From assembly GCA_023404955.1 (NCBI GenBank), contig JAEXZY010000121.1, positions 186,001 to 250,000 on the forward strand: a DNA stretch of 64,000 nucleotides, read 5' to 3'. Below the pieces are notes generated by a model, which did not search any database, was not told the origin of the DNA, and saw nothing but the letters and a program-made list of their open reading frames with translations. The DNA is from Actinomycetes bacterium (GTDB taxonomy: Bacteria > Actinomycetota > Actinomycetes > Mycobacteriales > Mycobacteriaceae). The position numbers and the translations under genes are program-made. This document shows, piece after piece, positions 15,376 to 23,311 of the stretch; position 1 is the first letter of the stretch; every line of letters begins with the position of its first letter.

Positions 15376-16638
15376 GTGGACGCCGGGCAGGACGCAGCAC
15401 CAGACCGAACGGTCCCGACGTCGTCGGTGCCCCAACCAGGTGAGGACCCCTTCTACGACCCGCCGGCGGGCCTCGAGGACCTGCAGCCGGGCACCGTCCT
15501 GCGGTCGCGACGCGTCCAGTTGGCGTTCTTCGGGCGAATCCGGCGCGGCGCGGCGACCCAGCTGATGTACCGCAGCACCGATGCGCACGGCCGGCCCGAG
15601 GCAGCCGTGACCACGGTCGTGGTGCCGAAGGGCCGGGACCCGCGCACCTGTCCGGTGCTGTCCTATCAATGCGCCATCGATGCCGTGGCTGCGCGCTGCT
15701 TCCCGTCCTACGCGCTGCGCCTCGGTTCGCAGCTGGTCGGGGCGTCGGTGCAGGCCGAGTTCCTGTTCGTCGCAGCGGCACTCGCGCGCGGGTGGGCGGT
15801 CTCCATCCCCGATCACGAAGGACTGCAGGGTATGTGGGGCGCCCCCTACGAAGCGGGCTTCCGCGTGCTCGACGGTCTCCGGGCTGCTGTCTCACACGAG
15901 GCACTCGGGTTGTCGCCCGATGCCCGCATGGCGATGTGGGGATACTCGGGCGGCGGGCTCGCCACCGGATGGGCCGCCGAGGCGGCGGCGGACTACGCCC
16001 CCGAACTCGACGTGGTCGGCGCTGTGATGGGCTCGCCCGTCGTCGATCCCGAAAACGTTGCGCGACGACTGAACTCGACACGGTGGGCCGGTCTGGCCGC
16101 CCTGATGATCGCCTCGCTGGTGCACGTGTTCCCGGAGGCGCGCGCAGTGGTCGACAAGCATGCGACCACCGAGGGCAAGGCGCTGCTACGCGAGATCGAG
16201 GACATGTCGACAGGCTCGGCCATCCACCGGCTGCGCAACAAGGACATCTCCGACTACGTCGACCTCACCTTCGACGAACTGTTCGCGCTGCCCGAGTTGC
16301 GCTACATCTTCGACATGACGCGTCTCGGCCAGGCGATTCCGAGCATGCCGGTCCTGGTGATCCAGGGTGTGCACGACCGCATCGTCGACGTCGGTGATGT
16401 CGACGGTCTGGTGCGTCACTACACCGAGGGCGGCGCGACGGTGCGCTATCACCGCGATCCGCTGGCCGAGCACTTGATGCTGTACCCGTTCGCGGTGCCG
16501 ATGAGCCTGCGGTGGTTGGGCAATCGGCTCGAGGGGGAGCGGCACGGCGGTCGCAGCACCTGGCCCGCGGTGCTCGATGCGGGTACCTACCGCGACCTGG
16601 TCACGGTGCTGCCGCGCCTGGGACGCCGACGCCGCTGA
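15376..16638 (+). CDS. Secretory-lipase family alpha/beta hydrolase
   Basis: A 420-residue alpha/beta hydrolase of the LIP (fungal-type secretory lipase) family, which hydrolyses esters and acylglycerols. The nucleophile elbow is GYSGGGLATGW. A late Asp (VIQGVHDRIVDV) and His (DPLAEHLMLY) complete a plausible triad. SIPDHEGLQGMWG is typical for the family. No signal peptide is visible with the GTG start at 15376, so it may be cytoplasmic despite the family name, or the start may be wrong. It follows DUF2469 by 13 bases and precedes other lipid-related genes. Confidence 0.85.
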   Translation: MDAGQDAAPDRTVPTSSVPQPGEDPFYDPPAGLEDLQPGTVLRSRRVQLAFFGRIRRGAATQLMYRSTDAHGRPEAAVTTVVVPKGRDPRTCPVLSYQCAIDAVAARCFPSYALRLGSQLVGASVQAEFLFVAAALARGWAVSIPDHEGLQGMWGAPYEAGFRVLDGLRAAVSHEALGLSPDARMAMWGYSGGGLATGWAAEAAADYAPELDVVGAVMGSPVVDPENVARRLNSTRWAGLAALMIASLVHVFPEARAVVDKHATTEGKALLREIEDMSTGSAIHRLRNKDISDYVDLTFDELFALPELRYIFDMTRLGQAIPSMPVLVIQGVHDRIVDVGDVDGLVRHYTEGGATVRYHRDPLAEHLMLYPFAVPMSLRWLGNRLEGERHGGRSTWPAVLDAGTYRDLVTVLPRLGRRRR

Positions 16639-16678
16639 GCCCTCGCCACCGGTCGCTGGCACCTGACAGACTGACCGT

Positions 16679-17452
16679 ATGCGCTCCACACCGCAGTGTT
16701 GGCTGACCGACATGGATGGCGTCCTGGTCCGGGAGGAGCACGCGCTCCCCGGGGCCGCGGAATTCCTCCAGACACTCGCCGACCGTGACCGACCTTTCCT
16801 CGTGCTGACCAACAACTCGATCTTCACCCCGCGCGACCTCGCGGCTCGGCTGGCCCGCTCCGGCCTGACCGTGCCCGAGGCTGCTATCTGGACCTCCGCG
16901 CTGGCCACCGCCACCTTCCTGGCCGACCAGCTGCCCGGTGGCTCGGCCTACGTCATCGGGGAGGCCGGGCTGACCACCGCTCTGCACGAAGCCGGGTACA
17001 CGATGACCGACGTCGAGCCCGACTTCGTCGTGCTCGGCGAAACCCGCACGTACTCGTTCGAAGCGATCACCAAAGCGGTGCGGCTCATCCTGGGCGGCGC
17101 GCGGTTCATCGCGACCAACCCCGACGTCAGCGGTCCGTCGGCCGAGGGCCCGTTGCCGGCCACGGGATCCGTGGCCGCGATGATCACCAAGGCCACCGGC
17201 CGGGAGCCCTACTTCGTCGGGAAACCGAACCCGATGATGTTCCGCAGCGCCCTGAATCAGATCGAGGCGCACTCGGAGAACACGGTGATGGTCGGGGACC
17301 GGATGGACACCGACGTCGTCGCCGGAATCGAGGCGGGACTGGAGACCATCCTGGTGCTCACCGGCTCGACGACGATCGAGGACGTCGAACGCTACCCCTT
17401 CCGGCCCAGCCGGGTATTGCCCTCGATCGCCGAGGCGATCGAGCTGATCTGA
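16679..17452 (+). CDS. HAD-IIA (NagD-like) phosphatase
   Basis: A 257-residue haloacid dehalogenase-superfamily hydrolase of the NagD/4-nitrophenylphosphatase group. Motif I is LTDMDGVLV, motif II LTNNS, motif III Lys in GKPNPMMF, and motif IV GDRMDTDVVAGIEAG. The C2-type cap fits between motifs II and III. Typical substrates are nucleoside or sugar phosphates; the one here is unknown. A CAGACT hexamer lies six bases before the ATG, which suggests leaderless transcription. The CoA-transferase gene begins 21 bases downstream with its own -10 element. Confidence 0.9.
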   Translation: MRSTPQCWLTDMDGVLVREEHALPGAAEFLQTLADRDRPFLVLTNNSIFTPRDLAARLARSGLTVPEAAIWTSALATATFLADQLPGGSAYVIGEAGLTTALHEAGYTMTDVEPDFVVLGETRTYSFEAITKAVRLILGGARFIATNPDVSGPSAEGPLPATGSVAAMITKATGREPYFVGKPNPMMFRSALNQIEAHSENTVMVGDRMDTDVVAGIEAGLETILVLTGSTTIEDVERYPFRPSRVLPSIAEAIELI

Positions 17453-17460
17453 GCGCTCCC

Positions 17461-17473
17461 TACACTTGGCGCC
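17461..17473 (+). promoter_or_regulatory. Leaderless promoter of the CoA-transferase gene
   Basis: TACACT at 17461-17466 fits TANNNT and is followed by seven bases and the GTG start at 17474. No ribosome site is present. Confidence 0.5.
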
Positions 17474-18673
17474 GTGACTGTCACAGCTGACCGCCCGCTC
17501 GCCGGGGTGCGGATCGTCGAGATCTCCAGCTTCGTCGCGGTGCCGTTGGCCGGAATGACGTTGGCGCAGCTCGGGGCTCAGGTGGTGAGGATCGATCCGA
17601 TCGGCGGTGCGGCCGACTACCACCGCTGGCCGCTGACCGACGCGGGCGAGAGCATCTACTGGGCGGGCCTGAACAAAGGCAAGCAGTCGCTCGCCGTCGA
17701 CATGCGCTCCGCCGCGGGACAAGACGTCGTGACCCAGCTGATCGCCGACAGCGGGGTGTTCCTCACCAATGCCACCGGTCGGCCCTGGCACGCCCATCAA
17801 ACCCTGCGCGAGCGGCGACCCGACCTCATCCAGGTGGAGGTCTCCGGGCGTGCGGACGGCGGCACGGGTGTCGATTACACGGTCAATGCCGGTGTCGGTT
17901 TTCCACTCGTCACCGGCGCTGTGGATTCGGGAACCCCCGTCAACCACGTGCTGCCGGCATGGGATGTCAGCTGTGGGCTCTACGCCGCGCTGGCGGTCGT
18001 GACCGCGCTGCGCCACCGCGACGCCACCGGTGAGGGGCAACACGTCACGATCCCACTGGAGAACGTCGCGCTGGCCACGGCCAGCAACCTGAGTCTGCTC
18101 ACCGAAGCAATGGTCAGCGGCACGTCGCGGGCCCGGATCGGTAATGCCGTGTACGGCACCTACGGTCGGGACTTCACGGGCAGCGACGGCTCGGTGTTCA
18201 TGGTCGTGGCGTTGACCAACCGGCACTTCCGCGACCTCACCGCTCTGACCGAGACAGCTGATGACGTTGCGGCACTTGCTCATTCACTGGGTGCTGACTT
18301 CACCGAGGAGGGGGAGCGCTACACCCACCGGGAGGCGTTGAGCGCACTGTTCGCCGGCTGGTTCGCCCGTCACACCGGAGACGAGATCACGGCTGCGCTG
18401 GCGGGCACGTCGGTACTGTGGGAGCGCTACCGGACGTTCGCGGAGACGGCCGCCTCCGAGCGCGTCACCGCCAACCCACTGTTCACCGTCCTCGACCAAC
18501 CCCGCATCGGACGGTACGCCGCCACCGGAGTGCCGATGGCGATCGACGGTCGGTATCCGCCACCGGATGTCGCGCCGGCGCTCGGCGACGACACGACGAC
18601 CGTGCTCGGTGACTGGCTGGGGTTCGACGCGGAGCGGATCGACGCCCTGCGAGCGGCGGGAGCCGTCGCGTGA
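17474..18673 (+). CDS. Family III (CaiB/BaiF) CoA-transferase
   Basis: A 399-residue class III CoA-transferase, the family of formyl-CoA, carnitine and alpha-methylacyl-CoA enzymes, which moves CoA between carboxylic acids. The N-terminus reads PLAGVRIVEISSFVAVPLAG, followed by MTLAQLGAQVVRIDPIGG and YWAGLNKGKQSLAVDM, where the catalytic Asp of the family falls in the following segment. The acids used are unknown. The stop overlaps the GTG of the thioesterase (GTGA), so the two form a coupled pair that may activate and release an acyl group. Confidence 0.9.
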   Translation: MTVTADRPLAGVRIVEISSFVAVPLAGMTLAQLGAQVVRIDPIGGAADYHRWPLTDAGESIYWAGLNKGKQSLAVDMRSAAGQDVVTQLIADSGVFLTNATGRPWHAHQTLRERRPDLIQVEVSGRADGGTGVDYTVNAGVGFPLVTGAVDSGTPVNHVLPAWDVSCGLYAALAVVTALRHRDATGEGQHVTIPLENVALATASNLSLLTEAMVSGTSRARIGNAVYGTYGRDFTGSDGSVFMVVALTNRHFRDLTALTETADDVAALAHSLGADFTEEGERYTHREALSALFAGWFARHTGDEITAALAGTSVLWERYRTFAETAASERVTANPLFTVLDQPRIGRYAATGVPMAIDGRYPPPDVAPALGDDTTTVLGDWLGFDAERIDALRAAGAVA

Positions 18674-19500
18674 GCCGCCTGCTGGACCTGCTCGACGTCA
18701 GCCCCCTCGATGACGACGTGTGGCGTGGACGGGCGAGCGGGCCGGACGGAAAACGCGCGTATGGCGGTCAATTGGTCGCTCAGAGCCTGGCGGCCGCGGC
18801 GCGCACCGTCGAGATCGCCAAGGCACCCACCGCGATGCATCTGCAGTTCCTGCGTGGTGGAGACGCCGGCGCGCCGGTGGACTACCGGGTACATCGCGTG
18901 TTCGACGGCCGCACGGCGGCCTCGCGCCGCGTGGACGCCACCCAGGACGGGCGGCTGCTGACGACGGCGACGGTGTCGTTCGCGGCGGCGCTTCCCGGCC
19001 CGGAGCACGGCAGGTTGGACGTCGGCGTTGACACCGGTTCAGCGCCGGACACGTTGCCGCGCACCGGACCTGCGGGCCCCGCACCGTCCATGCCGCTCGA
19101 CGAACTCGACATCAGGATCGTCGACGACGGGGCCGGCGAGCGGTTCGTGCGTCGGGTGTGGTGGCGCGCAGACGTCGAACTCGGTGACGATCCGCTGCTG
19201 CACACGCTGGTCGCGGCCTATGTCACCGACGTGTACCTGATCGACCCGGCGCTGCAGGTCCACGGGTACTCGATGCGGTCACGCACCCACCGCAGCGGAA
19301 CCACCGATTCGTCGATCTGGTTTCACCGCGAGCTGCGCGCCGACGAGTGGAACCTGCTCGAATGTCGTTCCCCGGCAGGGGCCCGCGGGCGGGGTGTCGT
19401 GACGGCATCGCTGATCCGCCGTGACGGCGCGATCGCCGCCACGCTGACGCAGGAGGGTCTCATCGCAGAGCGGGAGCCCGCCCCAGACCCTGCTTCGTGA
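18670..19500 (+). CDS. Acyl-CoA thioesterase, TesB type
   Basis: A 276-residue double-hotdog thioesterase that hydrolyses acyl-CoA to free acid and CoA. Seen: GPDGKRAYGGQLVAQSLAAAA near residues 20-45 and SMRSRTHRSGTTDSSIWFH, with the conserved Asp/Thr/Gln region of the TesB active site in YVTDVYLIDP and DSSIWFHR. It is coupled to the CoA-transferase by a four-base overlap. Its 3' end overlaps the convergent acyl-adenylating gene by 41 bases. A second TesB-type gene occurs at 49.9-50.7 kb and is clearly a different paralogue. Confidence 0.88.
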   Translation: MSRLLDLLDVSPLDDDVWRGRASGPDGKRAYGGQLVAQSLAAAARTVEIAKAPTAMHLQFLRGGDAGAPVDYRVHRVFDGRTAASRRVDATQDGRLLTTATVSFAAALPGPEHGRLDVGVDTGSAPDTLPRTGPAGPAPSMPLDELDIRIVDDGAGERFVRRVWWRADVELGDDPLLHTLVAAYVTDVYLIDPALQVHGYSMRSRTHRSGTTDSSIWFHRELRADEWNLLECRSPAGARGRGVVTASLIRRDGAIAATLTQEGLIAEREPAPDPAS

Positions 19501-21949
19501 CGCGGTGGTTTCGCCAGCGATGGCGCACCTGGGTGATCACCGCGGTGACTGCGATGCCGATCACGATCGAGGCGATCACGCCGTAGAGCTTGTGGGTGCC
19601 GAACACCGGATAGACCTGAAAGTGCGTGAGGTAGATGTAGAGCGACGCTTCGGCGATGGCGCCCGCGGCGACGGCCACCACGGCCGGACAGCGCACACCG
19701 GGTAGCCAGATCAGCAGCACCAGACCCGCGGTCACGAGAAGCTCCCGCACGGTGTTGCCGAAGTAGCCGTGCACGCCGACGATCAGCACCACTGTGACGG
19801 CGAGACGCTGCAGGTTCGTGCTCGCCTTGGCCGCCGCCCAGCCGGCGGCGAAGAACCAGAACGCGAGCATCGTGAACCACGCGTCCCGGCCGAGTCCGAT
19901 GCCGGGCAGGTCGTAGCGCAATGCCATGCCGACAGCGAGGAACACCGCCGCGAACGCGAAGGGGAACCTCCGTTCCGCCCGATCGGCCAGAGGTAGCCAC
20001 ACCAGCAGGGCCAGCGCCGCCAACGTCCACACCAGCACTTCGACGAACCACAGCCGCCCAGCCGTCATGCTGTCGTGCGGGCCGAGGAACTTGTTGGCCA
20101 ACAACAGGTTCGAGGCGTGATAGTCGTCGGTCAAGACGAGGGCGATCGCGACCCAGGCGATGGCGGGCAGCGCGATCCAGCCGATGGTCGCGCCCAGGTG
20201 CCGAACCCGCCGGCGGCGCGGTAGCGGGGTCAGGCAGAACCGGGCGAAGTTGTAACCGGCGACGCCGAGCAGGATGTGCGCACCGCCCCACATCTCGAAC
20301 AGCTCGGCGTGCGAGGCGACGACCAGGATGATGGCCAGCGCGCGCAGCGTCACACTGGTTTCCACGGTGCTACCCCACGAGCGCCACCACCGCTGCCGCC
20401 GTTCGGGACGGTGCCGGAGGTCGCGGATGGGTAGCCGTGGCCAGTCCGCGGGTAGGTGACCGAGTATCCGCTCCAGTCGCACCGACATCGTCACGTACGT
20501 CAGTGAGTTGCCGCCGAGGTCGACGAAAGTGGCGTCGTCGGTCACTTCGGCGGGGTCGAGGTGCAGGACGTCGGCAAAGACGCCGGTCAAGTCGTCGTCG
20601 ATTTCTGTGCGGGGTGCGACCAGGGTGCGCGCCGTCTGGTAGTCGGGCTTGCCGGACGGCAGCAGCGGCAACTCGGGCACGGTGACGGCGTCGACCGCGC
20701 TCAGCGGAACGTCGGCTGCCTGGGTGATGATTCGTCGCACATCGTCTGGGTCGTGCGGCCCCTCGGCGACGACCACCAGGCGTTCACCGGAATCCGTGCA
20801 CAGGGCCGTCACGTCGTGGTCGGCCAGCGTCCGCTCGAGCCGCTGCAGGTCGATGCGCAGTCCGAACATCTTCGCGAATCGACTTGTCCTGCCCACGATC
20901 TCGAAGAGCCCGGGCCCGCATCGGCGGGCCACGTCGCCCGTCCGCAACTCCTGCAGGGTGGGGCCGGCCGCCAGGTCTTCGATGCGCTCGGCGTAGCCCA
21001 TCATCACGTTCGGGCCGCGGAACACGAGTTCGCCGGCGTCGTCGTCCGGCCACCCGTCCAGCGGTTCGAGGGTCAAGCTCGCACCCGGGATCGGGACACC
21101 GATCGCGTGCGGGTAGGACTGTGCGAGATGCGGTGGTAAATAGGCCATTCGGGCGGTCGCCTCGGTCGCGCCGTACATCACGACGAGCTCCCAGCCGCGA
21201 CGCTGCCCGAGGGTGGCGTAGCGCCGCACGCGGTCCGGCGGCATCGGTCCACCGGCTTGGGTGACGTAGCGCAGGTGCGGCAGGTTCATGTGCGGAAAGC
21301 CGACGCGGTCGAGGAGTTCGAACGTGTAGGGGACGCCGGCGAAGGTGGTGCCGCGATGCCGGACGAACAGATCCCAGAACGGTTGCTCCGACACCGAGTG
21401 GTCGGTGAGGATCAGGGCCGCGCCGACGAGGAGATGGCTGTGCACCACCGAAAGGCCGTAGCAGTACGACATCGGCAACGTCGTTGCGGCCCGGTCTGTC
21501 TCGACGATGCCGAGGTAGTCGGCGATGGCTCGCGCGTTGGAGACGACGTTGGTGCGGGAGAGCCGCACGAGTTTGGGGGATCCCGTGCTACCGGAGGTCG
21601 ACATGAGCAGCATCAGATCCGGATGCAGCACGTGGCCGCAGGTGGCGAGATGGCGGACGCCGGTGCTATCGACGATGACGTCGGGCTGGTAGGTGGCCGT
21701 CAGCGCGGCGGTGTCACCGCCGGCCGGCACCGGCAGCACGACGTGACCGGCGCAAAGTGCCGCCAGATACACGGTCAGCGTCTCGACGTCGTTGGCGCAC
21801 TCGAGCAGGACGAGCGCGCGGCGTTCCCCCAGCGTGGACGCGCACGCCTCGACCCGGTCGGCGAGTTGCCGGTACGTCAGCTCGGCGGTGTCTGTCAGGA
21901 CGGCCATGCGGTCTGCGAATCGACGCAGGTGGTCGATCAGCGGCCGCAT
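19460..21949 (-). CDS. Adenylation - carrier - membrane acyltransferase fusion protein
   Basis: An 829-residue three-part protein. Residues 1-440 form an AMP-binding (acyl/aminoacyl-adenylate) domain with TSGSTGSPK (118-126), YGATEA (259-264), RTGD (336-339) and LPSGKPD (430-436, the conserved Lys). Residues 448-510 form a phosphopantetheine carrier with the attachment Ser482 in DLGGNSL. Residues 530-810 are a polytopic acyltransferase-3-like domain starting LRALAIILVVASH, which contains the family's R-x10-H signature (Arg536, His547). The protein should activate an acid, load it on its own carrier and pass it to the membrane domain for transfer to an envelope or secreted acceptor; the acid and acceptor are unknown. 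A probable IdeR box overlaps its start. No condensation domain is present. Confidence 0.85.
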   Translation of the reverse strand: MRPLIDHLRRFADRMAVLTDTAELTYRQLADRVEACASTLGERRALVLLECANDVETLTVYLAALCAGHVVLPVPAGGDTAALTATYQPDVIVDSTGVRHLATCGHVLHPDLMLLMSTSGSTGSPKLVRLSRTNVVSNARAIADYLGIVETDRAATTLPMSYCYGLSVVHSHLLVGAALILTDHSVSEQPFWDLFVRHRGTTFAGVPYTFELLDRVGFPHMNLPHLRYVTQAGGPMPPDRVRRYATLGQRRGWELVVMYGATEATARMAYLPPHLAQSYPHAIGVPIPGASLTLEPLDGWPDDDAGELVFRGPNVMMGYAERIEDLAAGPTLQELRTGDVARRCGPGLFEIVGRTSRFAKMFGLRIDLQRLERTLADHDVTALCTDSGERLVVVAEGPHDPDDVRRIITQAADVPLSAVDAVTVPELPLLPSGKPDYQTARTLVAPRTEIDDDLTGVFADVLHLDPAEVTDDATFVDLGGNSLTYVTMSVRLERILGHLPADWPRLPIRDLRHRPERRQRWWRSWGSTVETSVTLRALAIILVVASHAELFEMWGGAHILLGVAGYNFARFCLTPLPRRRRVRHLGATIGWIALPAIAWVAIALVLTDDYHASNLLLANKFLGPHDSMTAGRLWFVEVLVWTLAALALLVWLPLADRAERRFPFAFAAVFLAVGMALRYDLPGIGLGRDAWFTMLAFWFFAAGWAAAKASTNLQRLAVTVVLIVGVHGYFGNTVRELLVTAGLVLLIWLPGVRCPAVVAVAAGAIAEASLYIYLTHFQVYPVFGTHKLYGVIASIVIGIAVTAVITQVRHRWRNHRVTKQGLGRAPALR

Positions 21950-21967
21950 AAGGGCGACCTTACCTAA
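21949..21967 (-). promoter_or_regulatory. Probable IdeR iron box and leaderless promoter
   Basis: The minus strand reads TTAGGTAAGGTCGCCCTTA, which matches 15 of 19 positions of the DtxR/IdeR consensus TWAGGTWAGSCTWACCTWA, with mismatches only in the centre-right. The last A is the A of the ATG at 21949. TAAGGT within it is a TANNNT -10 element seven bases before the ATG, so a bound repressor would cover the promoter. The box fills the gap to the upstream DUF1206 stop. Confidence 0.6.
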
Positions 21968-21968
21968 G

Positions 21969-22799
21969 TCACATGCGGTTGTACTTGGCCCGTATGAAGC
22001 TGTAGGCGCCGAACGCGGCGATCCCGAGGGCGGCCAGGATCAGCAGGAACTTGCCGAATGGAGCCTGGCCCAGCGTTTTCACCGCGGCGTCGAGACCGCT
22101 GGCCTTGGCCGGGTCGGCCTGCAGCGTCGCGATGACGACGAGGACACCGGCGCCGCCGAGCACCAGGCCCTTGGCGACGTAGCCGGCGACGCCGGTGGCA
22201 GTGACCAGGCGTCCGCCCGAGACCGTCAACTCCTCGAGGAACTTCTCCGAGGCGCCTTTGTAGACGTGGTAGCCGCCGACGGCGATCACCCCGATGCCGA
22301 TCGCGATGAGCAGCAACTTGCCCCCGCCCGACTGCATCAGCTGGGCTGACATGCCCGAGTTCTGCTGACTGCTCGACTGCCCGCTGCCCATCGCGAACTT
22401 GGCGGCTGAGAACGCTATCGCGAAGTTGACGATGGCCAGGGCGAGCGACTTGCCGCGCTTCCAGGCTGGGTTGTCATCCTTGCGTCCAGCCCCCTCGCGC
22501 GGCTTGGCTCCCATGATCGCTTCGGCGACGCGCCACAGGCCGAGTGCGACGAGGCCCGCCGCGGCGACCCACAGCACGATCTTGCCGAAGGGCTGAGCGG
22601 CCAGTGTGGCCAGCGCGCCGGACTGGTCGGCGTTTCCGCCGGCTCCGGTGAACGCCAGTTGCGCAATGATGAACGCGACCAGCAGATGCAGCACGCCGCT
22701 GGCGGCGAACCCGGCGCGGGCGAGCTTTTCGAAGGCGTCATTGCCGATCGCGCGGTGTGCGACGCCGTGCAGTGAACCGTTCGCAGGTCTGGTGGTCAT
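21969..22799 (-). CDS. DUF1206 membrane protein
   Basis: A 276-residue integral membrane protein with six hydrophobic helices arranged as three two-helix repeats (GFAASGVLHLLVAFIIAQLAF, then KIVLWVAAAGLVALGLWR; later pairs ALAIVNFAIAFSAAKFAMG and LLLIAIGIGVIAVGGYHVYKG; then TGVAGYVAKGLVLGGAG and GKFLLILAALGIAAFGAYSF). This is the DUF1206 architecture; its role is unknown. It lies upstream of the acyl-adenylating gene on the same strand but is separated from it by the iron box. It is divergent from yraN. Confidence 0.9.
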   Translation of the reverse strand: MTTRPANGSLHGVAHRAIGNDAFEKLARAGFAASGVLHLLVAFIIAQLAFTGAGGNADQSGALATLAAQPFGKIVLWVAAAGLVALGLWRVAEAIMGAKPREGAGRKDDNPAWKRGKSLALAIVNFAIAFSAAKFAMGSGQSSSQQNSGMSAQLMQSGGGKLLLIAIGIGVIAVGGYHVYKGASEKFLEELTVSGGRLVTATGVAGYVAKGLVLGGAGVLVVIATLQADPAKASGLDAAVKTLGQAPFGKFLLILAALGIAAFGAYSFIRAKYNRM

Positions 22800-22939
22800 G
22801 GGGATCCTCCGGGTCCGACGATGGCTCCCGTTTCCCCGGTTTTGACGCTGCCGAAACCGGTCTGTGGATGGATTCGGCTCTGGGGATGAACGGTCCCGTC
22901 AGGGCCGAGTCTGTCGGCGTCCGGCGCCAGGGTGGCGGC

Positions 22940-23311
22940 ATGACGAAGACATACAGTCGCGCCGAGATCGGGGCGCTGGGAGAACAGCTCGCAGTGGACC
23001 ACCTGCGCGGGCTCGGGTGGGAGATCCTGGACCGTAACTGGCGGTGCCGGTACGGGGAATTGGATGTGGTGGCCGCCGCCGAGGACGCGCGGACGCTGGT
23101 GTTCGTCGAGGTCAAGACGCGGACCAGCGAGCAGTTCGGCGGGGCGCTGGCTGCCGTGACACGGCCGAAGCTGCGGCGTCTTCGGCGGCTGGCGGGGCTG
23201 TGGTTGGCGGACCGCGACGGGAGCTGGTCGCAGGTGCGCATCGACGTCATCGCGGTCATGGTGGGCAGGTCCCGCACCCCGGAGATCACGCACCTGCAGG
23301 GGGTGGGGTGA
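22940..23311 (+). CDS. yraN: YraN family nuclease-fold protein
   Basis: A 123-residue protein of the UPF0102/YraN family, which has a restriction-endonuclease-like fold and is linked to DNA uptake and recombination genes. Motifs are GALGEQLAVDHLRGLGW, RNWRCRYGELDVV (Glu and Asp of the presumed site), and LVFVEVKTRT (ExK). The ATG at 22940 gives the normal length, while an open frame runs further upstream without homology. The stop overlaps the comM ATG (TGATG), and comM overlaps dprA, so the three genes are one coupled operon. Confidence 0.93.
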   Translation: MTKTYSRAEIGALGEQLAVDHLRGLGWEILDRNWRCRYGELDVVAAAEDARTLVFVEVKTRTSEQFGGALAAVTRPKLRRLRRLAGLWLADRDGSWSQVRIDVIAVMVGRSRTPEITHLQGVG

